Shown piece after piece: positions 7,581 through 15,313 of a DNA stretch of 27,168 bases; positions within the stretch are counted from its first letter, which is position 1; every line of letters starts with the position of its first letter. Both the position numbers and the translations under genes were made by a program. The stretch comes from Chloroflexota bacterium (GTDB lineage: Bacteria; Chloroflexota; Ktedonobacteria; Ktedonobacterales; Ktedonobacteraceae): NCBI GenBank assembly GCA_005881495.1, contig VBHI01000332.1:1-27168 (forward strand), given 5' to 3'. The notes below the pieces were generated by a model that saw only the letters and a program-made list of their open reading frames with translations, did not search any database and was not told where the DNA came from.

Positions 7581-7733
7581 GTCAGCTATTTCGGTAGGAG
7601 GGCGGGCTAAAAGAGTGTACCTAACAGTACAATTATAGCATATCATCTCCATACTATTTTGTGGGGGAAGGAACGATAGCCAGGAAATGCAATTTGGCAA
7701 GACAGAGTACGCGGAAAGAGACTGACGGTATCC

Positions 7734-8477
7734 ATGGAACAGACGGAAGAGCAGAGCGAATCAACCGGTCATGTGCAGGGAAAGATGCCGCCGACAGCGG
7801 AAGCTAAGGCGCATAGCTATGATGCGAGCAAATATGAACGGCCTTCGGTGACAGTGGATGTGGTGATGATGAGTCTGAGGCAACGAGACCTGCAGGTATT
7901 GCTGATAAAACGGCGCGCATGGCCTTATGAAGGAATGTGGGCGATACCGGGGGGGTTTGTGAATATCGACGAGTCACTGGAGACGGCAGCGAAACGCGAA
8001 CTGCAAGAGGAGACGGGCGTGCAGGACGTCTACCTGGAGCAACTCTATACCTTTGGGGATCCCGGGCGTGATCCGCGCACGCGCGTGATTACCGTTGTCT
8101 ACTTCGCGCTGCTGGACTCGGAACGTTTGCAGGTCAGGGCTGCCGATGATGCCGCAGATGTTGGGTGGTTTTCAGTATATGACCTGCCGCCGCTGGCTTT
8201 TGACCACGAAAAAATATTGCAGTATTCTCTCGAACGTATGCGTGGGAAACTCGATTACACTACAATAGCTTTCAGCCTCTTACCTGAGCAATTCACTCTG
8301 CGAGAATTGCAGCGCGTGTATGAGATAATTTTGCACAAGCGCCGGGATAAACGGAACTTCCGCAAGAAAATTCTCTCGACGGGTATTCTGGAAGATACAG
8401 GTGCCAAGAAAATGGAGGGGACACATCGTCCTGCCCGGCTGTATCGCTTTAATCCAGCGGCGGAAGCGAAGCTCTAA
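7734..8477 (+). CDS. Nudix hydrolase with C-terminal winged-helix domain (NrtR/ADP-ribose pyrophosphatase family)
   Basis: The protein has 247 residues. After a polar N-terminus of about 35 residues comes a Nudix fold with a complete Nudix box (GFVNIDE, seven residues, RELQEETGV; residues 74-96), so hydrolysis of an ADP-ribose-like nucleoside diphosphate is likely retained. Residues from about 165 (LLPEQFTLRELQRVYE) to 215 form the winged-helix module found in NrtR regulators of NAD metabolism and related sugar-linked regulators. In dedicated NrtR repressors the Nudix box is often degenerate; here it is intact, so the protein may be an enzyme, a regulator, or both. No NAD genes adjoin it. The ATG at 7734 is preceded by GGAAAGAGA at a longish distance. 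Its 3' end overlaps by 29 bases the convergent frameshifted end of the permease-kinase gene. Confidence 0.85.
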   Translation: MEQTEEQSESTGHVQGKMPPTAEAKAHSYDASKYERPSVTVDVVMMSLRQRDLQVLLIKRRAWPYEGMWAIPGGFVNIDESLETAAKRELQEETGVQDVYLEQLYTFGDPGRDPRTRVITVVYFALLDSERLQVRAADDAADVGWFSVYDLPPLAFDHEKILQYSLERMRGKLDYTTIAFSLLPEQFTLRELQRVYEIILHKRRDKRNFRKKILSTGILEDTGAKKMEGTHRPARLYRFNPAAEAKL

Positions 8478-8600
8478 GCTCCACCTCTCCATTACAGTGT
8501 TTAGAGAGGCGTGTTGTTGGCAGCGTAAACGAAAAAGTCGAGCCTTCTCCCATTATCCCGGTGCTCTCAACATTGATGGTGCCGTGCATAGCTTCCACTT
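8449..8600 (-). pseudogene. Detached C-terminal end of the histidine kinase ATPase domain
   Basis: In a different minus-strand frame from the permease-kinase gene the sequence reads QVEAMHGTINVES...GEGSTFSFTLP, the typical last part of a HATPase domain (helix after the G2 box, then the final two strands). It starts within about ten bases of where the upstream frame loses homology. The 35-40 residues that normally join the two parts are missing, so a deletion, not a single-base error, best explains the break. It overlaps the 3' end of the Nudix gene on the other strand. Confidence 0.7.
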
Positions 8601-10705
8601 GCCTCCTGTTTATTAGGAGGGACGCCATACCCACGATCAATCACGTTGACCCGTACCATAGGCGACTCCTTCTGTTCGAGCGCGGCGGTAATGCAAATAG
8701 GCGTTTGCCGGGGGGAGTAGCGTAGGGCATTGGCAAAGAGATTGCGGAGAACCTGTTTCAGGCGGGTATCATCGGCCCAGACGATAATGGAATCGGGGAT
8801 ATCGACCGTGACCTGGCGCTGCTCCTGGAGAATGATAGGTTCAAAGAGATCGACAACGGTTGTGCAGATCTCCTTGAGTGGAATGGCTGAGCAATCGATA
8901 GAGGCAGCTTCGAACTGTATGCGGCTGGCGTCCATGATATTTGCTTGTAACAGAACCAACTCGTCGCAGGCGCGGCGAGCCTTATTCACAAATTCGGTGC
9001 GAGTTTGTGGATCAAGGTGCTCTATCTCACCCAACAGTTCAAGATAGCCTTGTACGATAGTGAGTGGAGTACGTAATTCATGGCCAGCGGTGGTCAAAAA
9101 AGCATCTTTGAGATGATCGAGTTCGCTCAGTTTGGCGTAAGCCTGGCGCAATTCTGTATACATGCGCGCGTTTTCGCGGGCGGCGGCGGTCTGCTCGTTG
9201 AGGTTACTCAGCAGGCGTGGGTAGGCCGAGCCGAGCAGTCCGATGACCAGAGAAAGGATTGTGCAGACGCCAACATAGAATGTCCAGTCTTTATCAGAGA
9301 TAAGGGTGTTATCCCAAGAAGCTGTGAGCGTCGCCCAAATGCCGAGTAAGCTTGCTGCTCCTCCAACGGCGCTGCAGAGGTAGAGTACCCAGGTGGGTGC
9401 AATGAGTTGACCAGGCCTTTTCGCAAGAAGTAAGCGAAAGCGATACAAAAGAATCGGGAGATCGAGGAAGAGGAAAATCATGGAGATGCACCAGATGACG
9501 CTTGTTGTGGCCTGAGAGATAGTATAGACCTGTTCAGAAAACGATAAGCCTTCCCCTATATAAAGAAGTGGTCCTAAAAAGTATGTGAAGAGGGTGACGG
9601 CAATGACAATGGCGGTCTGCGTTATAATAGCGCGAAAAGGGGCATGGTGGCGATTGACATCTGCGAGATTGGTCGGGAGACGGTGATCCAGGGCGGAGAC
9701 AAATAAGATTCGCGCGAACGTGACGTTGTATATGACAGAGACCAGTATAAAGAAGCCGATGAAGACGAAACCGACGGCGATCGTGGTAGGTGTGCCAAAA
9801 ACGAGGCTGACGGCTGTGAGCGTTGAATACGTCGAGCTTGCCTGACTTGCGGGTACGACTACCATGACACCAAATGTCCCAATAATGTAGGCGAGCAACA
9901 CGATGAGTGATCCCCAGCGGAGAAAGAGGCGAGAAGCGTGGGGATGTTTGGTTTCCGCGGCCATATTCAGCGGTACCTCAACACCAAGTAATGCCAGTAT
10001 GATTACGCCATAGAGGACTATGTGAGGCGTGCCAAATGTTGTGTGGGTGATGTTGAGTGGAATCCGGGGTGAATGACCGCTGGCTAGCCAGACGATGCCG
10101 GCCATACCAACAGTGAGAATAGCCAGGATATAGAGTGTGATAACTCCTTTGGCTGCCTTCATGATCCGGGGTAAAGAAAAGGTAGATAGCCAGCCGCTTA
10201 ACAGGAGCAGGCAGAGCACAATACACCCTTGTTGCCAGGGCTGCATGAGCCAATTGGCATTTGGACCGGCGATTTGTGAACCAATGCCCTGGACCAGTGC
10301 AATGATGCTATCGGCTGCCGCGAGCAGTACCAGGACACCAGGAAACCAGGCGCAGAAGGCGGCGAAGAAGCCCCAAAGCGGTCCAAGGGCCCTGTGCGTC
10401 CAGACATAAATCGCGCCATCGACCGGCAGGAAACGATTGAGTTGTCCGCAGATGATCGCACCGGGAACGAGGAAAGTAATGGTGCCAATTATCCAGTAGA
10501 GATAGGTTGCTGCACCTGCTCCTTGTGTTGCCTGGACAATTGAGGCATTGGGAATGAAGAGAACAATAGCGATGAAGATGACGAGCATATCTACTCGTGA
10601 GAGTGTGCGAGGCAACAGTTCACCAGTACGCTGCTCAGAACGTAACGGCTCCCCTATGGCATTTTGTAGGATAGTCGGAGTATACTGTCCCTCAAGCTTG
10701 TTCAT
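8567..10705 (-). CDS. APC-type permease-histidine kinase fusion, 3' end frameshifted
   Basis: The frame encodes 712 residues. Residues 35-500 form an amino acid/polyamine/organocation permease-like membrane region with about a dozen hydrophobic segments. A short coiled segment (505-530) leads to a HisKA domain with the H-box TAGHELRTPL (H542) and a HATPase start with N-box QVLRNLFANALRYSP (N655/N659) and G1 box DRGYGVPP (690-697). The kinase then breaks off: the last 12 residues, after NKQ, are out of frame. The expected F and G2 boxes (GxGLGL) are absent, and the final HATPase strand is found in another frame at 8449-8600. A permease fused to a kinase suggests nutrient sensing coupled to transport. 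The ATG at 10705 has a weak ribosome site. As sequenced the kinase probably cannot bind ATP normally. Confidence 0.75.
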   Translation of the reverse strand: MNKLEGQYTPTILQNAIGEPLRSEQRTGELLPRTLSRVDMLVIFIAIVLFIPNASIVQATQGAGAATYLYWIIGTITFLVPGAIICGQLNRFLPVDGAIYVWTHRALGPLWGFFAAFCAWFPGVLVLLAAADSIIALVQGIGSQIAGPNANWLMQPWQQGCIVLCLLLLSGWLSTFSLPRIMKAAKGVITLYILAILTVGMAGIVWLASGHSPRIPLNITHTTFGTPHIVLYGVIILALLGVEVPLNMAAETKHPHASRLFLRWGSLIVLLAYIIGTFGVMVVVPASQASSTYSTLTAVSLVFGTPTTIAVGFVFIGFFILVSVIYNVTFARILFVSALDHRLPTNLADVNRHHAPFRAIITQTAIVIAVTLFTYFLGPLLYIGEGLSFSEQVYTISQATTSVIWCISMIFLFLDLPILLYRFRLLLAKRPGQLIAPTWVLYLCSAVGGAASLLGIWATLTASWDNTLISDKDWTFYVGVCTILSLVIGLLGSAYPRLLSNLNEQTAAARENARMYTELRQAYAKLSELDHLKDAFLTTAGHELRTPLTIVQGYLELLGEIEHLDPQTRTEFVNKARRACDELVLLQANIMDASRIQFEAASIDCSAIPLKEICTTVVDLFEPIILQEQRQVTVDIPDSIIVWADDTRLKQVLRNLFANALRYSPRQTPICITAALEQKESPMVRVNVIDRGYGVPPNKQEASGSYARHHQC

Positions 10706-10771
10706 ACTTTAGCCCAATTCGATACATTCTATACATGTCGCGGCGGGAAAATTAGTGAATTGCGTAGAGTT

Positions 10772-10800
10772 AGTATAGCAGTTATTGGTAAGAAGGTAAA
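10772..10800 (-). promoter_or_regulatory. Extended -10 promoter of the permease-kinase gene
   Basis: On the minus strand TGCTATACT (10780-10772) is an extended -10, with a partial -35 (TTTACC, 10800-10795) at 17-base spacing. The leader to the ATG at 10705 would be about 60 nt. Confidence 0.5.
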
Positions 10801-10838
10801 TATCTATGTTGCAAATGGTACGTTTTTCGGAATGAGAT

Positions 10839-10893
10839 GCAACGAAGCCAGGGTGACCGCGCAACGAAGCCAGGTTGACCGCAAGGGTCAACC
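10839..10893. repeat. Tandem 22-bp repeat running into an 8-bp hairpin
   Basis: Two adjacent 22-bp units (10839-10860 and 10861-10882) differ at a single base. The second unit ends in GGTTGACC (10873-10880), which pairs with GGTCAACC (10886-10893) across a 5-base loop. It sits downstream of the HAD gene and upstream of the permease-kinase promoter. It looks like part of a dispersed REP-type repeat and could also stop transcription, though no T-tract follows. Two units alone are not a CRISPR array. Confidence 0.6.
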
Positions 10894-10946
10894 CTACTAT
10901 ACACGGGGCGATGTGGCGCATAGCACGGGCACGAGGAACGCACCAA

Positions 10947-11690
10947 TCATTGCGGGATTTCTAGCAGGTCAAGCAACTCTGTGAGTGAATGTATGAGTAG
11001 GCAATCCACGCTGCTCTGTTCTAGACGTTTACCTCTGTCGAGTAAGACTGGTGTGATGCCAACAGAGCGGGCACCCAACACATCCTGGATGTAGGTATCT
11101 CCGATATGCAGCGTATAATCGGCGATTGTATTGGCTCGTTGCAATGCCAGGTCATAGAGCATAGGTGATGGCTTGGCATGACGGGTAACGGCGGAAATCA
11201 GCAAACAATCAAAATAAGGCGTGAGGTGCAACTGCCGGAGAATCGGGCCAAGTGAGATACCCCAATCGGAGATAACGCCAAGGGTATAGCTACCTTTCCT
11301 GCGCAATGCTTCAAGGGTTGGCAAGACGTCGGGATAGAGTTGCCAACTGGTATGTTTATCAAATTCCTCGTTAATACTCTGCGCGAGTAGGTAAAGCCGG
11401 TGTTCGTCGTGTTCTTCAATAAAAGGACGCAAGAGGTTCATATAGTAGCCAGTCCAAAACTCCGCGATGGCCTCTTCGCTGCCCCAGGTATGGCTATTGA
11501 GGCGCGATTGGCGGTAGAAATAGTCCTGGGACTCGATCATGCGCTGTTTTACGGCGTCGATGTGAATGTGTAAGTTGAGTTGTTGGCAAACTTGCTGGCA
11601 GATTTCAGGTGAAGATGGATTGGGATGTATGAGGGTAAAGCCAGCATCAAAAAAAACGGTCCGTATGGATTGTGGCTGTTCAAAGGGCAT
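10947..11690 (-). CDS. HAD-superfamily hydrolase
   Basis: The protein has 247 residues from the ATG at 11690, which follows an AGAGGT site at four to five bases; the 41 upstream codons of the open frame come from repeat DNA. HAD motif I reads FFDAGFTL, with the nucleophile Asp but Gly where the second acid-base Asp is usual. Motif II is GVISDWG, motif III a Lys in HAKPSP, and motif IV HIGDTYIQD. The helical cap lies between motifs I and II. HDHD3-like proteins have the same DAGxT motif I. Without the second Asp, phosphatase turnover may be slow or differently supported; the substrate is unknown. It follows the aminotransferase in the same direction but is separated by a block of palindromes, so it is probably transcribed separately. 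Confidence 0.82.
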   Translation of the reverse strand: MPFEQPQSIRTVFFDAGFTLIHPNPSSPEICQQVCQQLNLHIHIDAVKQRMIESQDYFYRQSRLNSHTWGSEEAIAEFWTGYYMNLLRPFIEEHDEHRLYLLAQSINEEFDKHTSWQLYPDVLPTLEALRRKGSYTLGVISDWGISLGPILRQLHLTPYFDCLLISAVTRHAKPSPMLYDLALQRANTIADYTLHIGDTYIQDVLGARSVGITPVLLDRGKRLEQSSVDCLLIHSLTELLDLLEIPQ

Positions 11691-11765
11691 GATTACCTCT
11701 GTATTATGACATGATTCATCTCTATTCGAAGTTTTAGGGGTATCCCTCAACTTCTTATGCTTTAC

Positions 11766-11841
11766 TTGCCGCCTTCGGCGGCAAAGGAAAAAGAGAGTTT
11801 GGGGACACCCCAAACCTCGCTTAGGGGCGGCCGCCCCTAAG
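11766..11841. repeat. Cluster of three perfect hairpins, last one overlapping the aminotransferase stop
   Basis: Three perfect stems follow each other: TTGCCGCC/GGCGGCAA (11766-11773 with 11777-11784, loop 3), GTTTGGGG/CCCCAAAC (11797-11804 with 11808-11815, loop 3), and a 22-bp perfect palindrome at 11820-11841 centred on GGCCGC-type sequence. The palindrome contains the TAG of the aminotransferase gene (11837-11839). The arrangement resembles a composite REP/BIME element and would stop or protect the aminotransferase transcript. Confidence 0.65.
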
Positions 11842-13057
11842 AACCTTGCTTATACACGGCGTCGGCGGCAGCGAGGGCTGCTCCGGTGGGGGGAGTAAAG
11901 CCACAACGTGGCAGTACATGTTCTAAAGCTGAAAGAATGGTGTCCACATTCTTGCGGCAGGAATTGTAACCCATGAGGCCGATACGAATCAGGTGGCCGT
12001 GGAGCTGGCCGAAGCCGCCGCCAATTTCGATGTTATATTCATCAAGCAGCCCCTGGCGAATGGCCAGTTCGTCAACACCTTCCGGTACGCTGACGGCGGT
12101 CAAGACGGAGAGGGCGTAACCCGGCCTGGTGAGGATCTTCAGACCCATCGCCTCGATACCTGCTTTGACGGCATCTCCGTTCAACTGGTGGCGTGCCCAG
12201 CGGGCCTCCAGTCCCTCCTCCATTGCAATGCGAACGGCCTCCCGCAAACCATAGACGATGTTACTGCAAGCGGTATGGTGGTAACTGTGGTCACCATTCC
12301 AGTAGCGATGCAGGCTCTGCAGATCGAGGTAGTAACTCTGCACCGGCTTTTTGCGATTCTTGATGACCTGTACCGCTTGCTCGTTGAGGGTGACAGGAGC
12401 CAGCCCTGGCAGCGCGCCGAGGCTCTTCTGGCTGCCGGCGTAACAGGCATCGATCTTCATTTCATCGACATTCATAGGGACGCCGCCAAGCCCACAGACC
12501 GCATCAACTACAAAGAGCGCACCATGTACATGGGTGATACGCTCCAACTCCTCCAGCGGTTGCAGCAAACCTGTAGAGGTTTCCGCGATGGCGGTAGCAA
12601 ATATTTTGGTTCCTGGGTGATCTCTAAATGCCTGTTCAAGGACATCTGCTTCCAGCGGAGCACCGAGTTCTGTCTCAAGGTTGACCACGTGGGCGCCGGC
12701 GCGCTGTGAAATATCAACGATCATGCCGCTGAAAAAGCCGAGGCTGCCAACAATAATCGTATCACCCTCTTCAAGCAGATTACATAGCACGGCCTCAGCG
12801 CCGGAAAACCCTGAGCCAGAGACGCAGAGGGTCATCTCGTTCTTGGTTTGAAACAACCAACGAAGCATCTGGGCGGTTTCTTCGAGGATGGCGAAAAACT
12901 CTGGATCAATGTGTCCAAGCTGCGGCGCTGAAGCGATGCGCAGGATGCGTGGGTCTACGTTGCATGGGCCAGGTCCGAGCAGTAACCTGTACGATGGATT
13001 CAGTTCAGGAATGGTGTCCTGCTGAATGTTCAGATGTCCTGCTACCAGTTGTGTCAT
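11837..13057 (-). CDS. PLP-dependent class V aminotransferase (alanine/serine-glyoxylate type)
   Basis: The protein has 406 residues and is a fold-type I PLP enzyme. The N-terminus has LLLGPGPCNVDPRI and LGHIDPEF, typical of alanine-glyoxylate and serine-glyoxylate aminotransferases. The PLP-contacting Asp is in FVVDAVCGLGG (D185) and the Schiff-base Lys in AGSQKSLGALPGL (K211). A C-terminal GGGFGQLHGHLIRIGLMGYN block is the conserved carboxylate-binding region of the group. It would move an amino group between alanine or serine and glyoxylate or pyruvate. Start at 13057 is supported by AAAGGTAGGGAA upstream. It lies downstream of prfA in the same direction with a 92-base gap holding a 20-bp palindrome. 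The exact amino donor cannot be read from sequence. Confidence 0.88.
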   Translation of the reverse strand: MTQLVAGHLNIQQDTIPELNPSYRLLLGPGPCNVDPRILRIASAPQLGHIDPEFFAILEETAQMLRWLFQTKNEMTLCVSGSGFSGAEAVLCNLLEEGDTIIVGSLGFFSGMIVDISQRAGAHVVNLETELGAPLEADVLEQAFRDHPGTKIFATAIAETSTGLLQPLEELERITHVHGALFVVDAVCGLGGVPMNVDEMKIDACYAGSQKSLGALPGLAPVTLNEQAVQVIKNRKKPVQSYYLDLQSLHRYWNGDHSYHHTACSNIVYGLREAVRIAMEEGLEARWARHQLNGDAVKAGIEAMGLKILTRPGYALSVLTAVSVPEGVDELAIRQGLLDEYNIEIGGGFGQLHGHLIRIGLMGYNSCRKNVDTILSALEHVLPRCGFTPPTGAALAAADAVYKQGS

Positions 13058-13081
13058 GTCGGTTCCCTACCTTTCAATGGA

Positions 13082-13101
13082 GGCGCGAGATATCTCGCGC
13101 C
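13082..13101. repeat. Perfect 20-bp palindrome between prfA and the aminotransferase gene
   Basis: GGCGCGAGATATCTCGCGCC is its own reverse complement. It lies 24 bases upstream of the aminotransferase start and 48 bases after the prfA stop. It could be a REP-type repeat, a factor-independent transcription block without a T-tract, or an operator; sequence alone does not decide. Confidence 0.6.
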
Positions 13102-13149
13102 CGTTTCACCAATGGCCCTGCACACAGTCTTTCTGGGACTCGTCACGTG

Positions 13150-14244
13150 CTACTTTGCCTTTACCTCTTCCTCGAACAAATGCTGCAACTTGTCGGCCTG
13201 ATCGACTGTGATCAGGGTGTCAATAAATTCGTCAAGCTCACCATTGAGCACACCGGGTAGATTATGACGTGTCAGCCCGATGCGGTGATCGGTGACACGG
13301 TCCTGAGGGAAATTGTACGTGCGAATCTTTTCACTGCGGTCCCCCGTCTGTACCTGAGAGCGCCGCGTCTTGCTCAACTCTTCCTGCCTCTGCGCTTCCT
13401 GCAAGTCCCAGAGGCGCGACTTGAGGACGGTCAGCGCTTTGAGCTTATTTTTCAGTTGAGACTTCTCATCCTGGCAGGTGACGACCAGTCCTGTGGGAAG
13501 ATGGGTAATGCGCACCGCCGAGTCGGTCGTGTTCACACTCTGACCGCCATGACCGGTGGAGCGATAGACATCGACGCGAATATCGTTTTCCTTGATATCG
13601 ATTTGGATGTCTTCATCGGCCTCCGGCAAGACAATTACCTTGGCTGTGGAGGTGTGAATACGCCCATTGGCTTCGGTTACGGGTACGCGCTGGACACGGT
13701 GCGTGCCTCCTTCGTACTTTAAACGTTGATACGCTCCCTTCCCCTTGACGACGAAGGTGATATCTTTGATACCTCCCTGGCCCGTCTCATTGATATCCAG
13801 GATTTCAATTTTCCAGCGTCTCCCTTCGGCATAGCGCGTATACATGCGGAAGAGTTCGCCTGCAAAAAGTGCCGCCTCGTCGCCTCCGGCGCCGCCCTGA
13901 ATGGTGACGATAGCATTTTTATCATCCATAGTGTCTTTGGGTAAGAGCGATAGTTTCACTTCTTCAAGTAAATGCTCCTTGCGAGCTTTGAGGCGTTCCA
14001 TCTCTTCGAAGGCGAGGTCCCGCATCTCTAGATCATCGCCTTCGTACATCTCTCTGGCCTCGTTAATCTGTTGGTCGTTGTCCACGATCTCGTGATATTT
14101 GTTGACGACATCTTCAAGTTCAGCGTGTTCACGACCATAGCGTTGTAGCAGCGGAATGTCGTCGAGTACCTCTGGCTGAGCCATCAATGTATTCAGTTCT
14201 TCGTATCGTTGTGCCAGGCTGGCAAGTTTATCCATTAAATCCAT
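13150..14244 (-). CDS. prfA: Peptide chain release factor 1 (RF1)
   Basis: The protein has 364 residues from the ATG at 14244. RF1 reads UAA and UAG at the ribosomal A site and triggers peptide release. The stop-codon recognition motif PVT (PxT of RF1, not SPF of RF2) is at 188-190 and the catalytic GGQ, in RSTGHGGQSVN, at 233-235. These are the same positions as in E. coli RF1, which confirms the start; 21 upstream codons in the open frame are excluded. An AAGGA site lies about ten bases upstream. No prmC methyltransferase gene follows, although the two are often adjacent. The product acts in the cytoplasm and is essential in most bacteria. Confidence 0.97.
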   Translation of the reverse strand: MDLMDKLASLAQRYEELNTLMAQPEVLDDIPLLQRYGREHAELEDVVNKYHEIVDNDQQINEAREMYEGDDLEMRDLAFEEMERLKARKEHLLEEVKLSLLPKDTMDDKNAIVTIQGGAGGDEAALFAGELFRMYTRYAEGRRWKIEILDINETGQGGIKDITFVVKGKGAYQRLKYEGGTHRVQRVPVTEANGRIHTSTAKVIVLPEADEDIQIDIKENDIRVDVYRSTGHGGQSVNTTDSAVRITHLPTGLVVTCQDEKSQLKNKLKALTVLKSRLWDLQEAQRQEELSKTRRSQVQTGDRSEKIRTYNFPQDRVTDHRIGLTRHNLPGVLNGELDEFIDTLITVDQADKLQHLFEEEVKAK

Positions 14245-14560
14245 ATGTATTAGTTCCTTGAATCTATCTCCCGTCCCTCCGACCATAAGAATTAGCGCTA
14301 AAAACACTGCTGAGTACCAGAATCACAGCCCATTTACTTGATGGTAACATATTTTCGGGTATGCCGAAACGGACGAAATGTTGCGAATTATGAGAAGAAT
14401 ATAGCCTTACAATACTTTTCCTTATGAGAAAGGTCTGTGAGGGGTATGAGGTCAGGTCGCTACCCAGCTGCAAGCAAGTAGCGTTCGACTGTAGCACGAA
14501 GATAATAGATGATGGAATGTCTGTGTGTCTTCATATATGTATATTATAGCACGTATGGGA
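14245..14560. other. Intergenic region upstream of prfA
   Basis: About 316 bases separate prfA from the upstream phosphatase gene. I see no gene. TTTCGG/CCGAAA (14353-14358 and 14364-14369) forms a small hairpin or operator in the likely prfA leader. An AT-rich patch at 14534-14549 contains a minus-strand TATAAT without a good -35, so the prfA promoter is not firmly placed. Confidence 0.5.
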
Positions 14561-15235
14561 CTATTCATGCCTTTTGATATGGGCGAAGTCGTTCATGACG
14601 TAGAGCACACGGCGCTGACCAGAGACGCGGAAAATAGTAATCGAGGTATTGGCAGCAGGAAAGAAAAAGTCTCGCTTCAGCCCCAGTACCTCTGCCGCGT
14701 ATGCGTTTACCACGCCGCCGTGGGCGAAGGCAATGATTCGTTCTCCAACGTGCTTGCCGGCAATCTCATCAAATGCTGAGACGACACGCCGGCGAAATTC
14801 TTTGGACGGCTCGCTATTGGGTATAGTATCCCAACTGCCAGTTACGCCTGCAATGCGCACAATTTCAATTTGCCGCTCTTTGAGAGCTTGAGTCAAGATG
14901 GAGAGGTCGTTATCATGCGCTGGTAAAGGATGTATGTCACCCAGCCTGATCTCTTTAATACCTGGGACAAGTATGGGGGTCAACTCTAAACGCCGAGCCA
15001 GCGGTGCAGCGGTCTCCTGGCAGCGTCGCAGCGGGCTGCTATAGATAGCGTCGAAATGGAGTTTCCCCAGTCGCTCGGCCAGGTCCTGCGCCTGTTCGCG
15101 TCCCAGGCGACTGAGGGGCAAGTCATCGTAGATACCGCTGGGAATAATTTCATCCACGTCAGGAATAGCATCGCCATGACGCACGATAAACAATTCAGTG
15201 GCATCGTCACGTTTCATTAAAAAAGGATCTTCCAT
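14561..15235 (-). CDS. Histidine phosphatase / phosphoglycerate mutase family protein
   Basis: The protein has 224 residues. The phosphohistidine motif is FIVRHGDA (H20), followed by LSRLGREQAQDLAERL and YSSPLRRCQETA, the classical second conserved block. The second active-site His is in IIAFAHGGVVNAY near residue 170. This family includes cofactor-dependent phosphoglycerate mutases and many small-molecule or protein phosphatases; no feature points to a particular substrate. Start is uncertain between ATG 15235 (AGGAAA about 12 bases upstream) and ATG 15217 (GGAAGA about ten bases upstream). It lies downstream of the acyl-CoA dehydrogenase gene with a gap of about 80 bases and may be cotranscribed with it. 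Confidence 0.85.
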   Translation of the reverse strand: MEDPFLMKRDDATELFIVRHGDAIPDVDEIIPSGIYDDLPLSRLGREQAQDLAERLGKLHFDAIYSSPLRRCQETAAPLARRLELTPILVPGIKEIRLGDIHPLPAHDNDLSILTQALKERQIEIVRIAGVTGSWDTIPNSEPSKEFRRRVVSAFDEIAGKHVGERIIAFAHGGVVNAYAAEVLGLKRDFFFPAANTSITIFRVSGQRRVLYVMNDFAHIKRHE

Positions 15236-15313
15236 AGGTGTTGATGTTTCCTAAAAATGTGATTGGGCGCAGGTTAGTGCGCCCGGCGAACTATTACAGT
15301 CAGAATAACTATT

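Noticed and set aside
7616..7631. TGTAC-N6-GTACA inverted repeat in the Nudix leader
   Set aside because: Arms of five bases are too short to distinguish from chance.
10839..10882. CRISPR array
   Set aside because: Only two directly adjacent units with no spacers and no cas genes.
14245..14307. 21-codon N-terminal extension of RF1
   Set aside because: With the ATG at 14244 the PxT and GGQ motifs fall exactly at the E. coli positions and a ribosome site precedes it.
14534..14549. prfA promoter at the AT-rich patch with TATAAT
   Set aside because: No -35-like hexamer at 16-18 bases and it would give a leader of about 300 nt; left unplaced.
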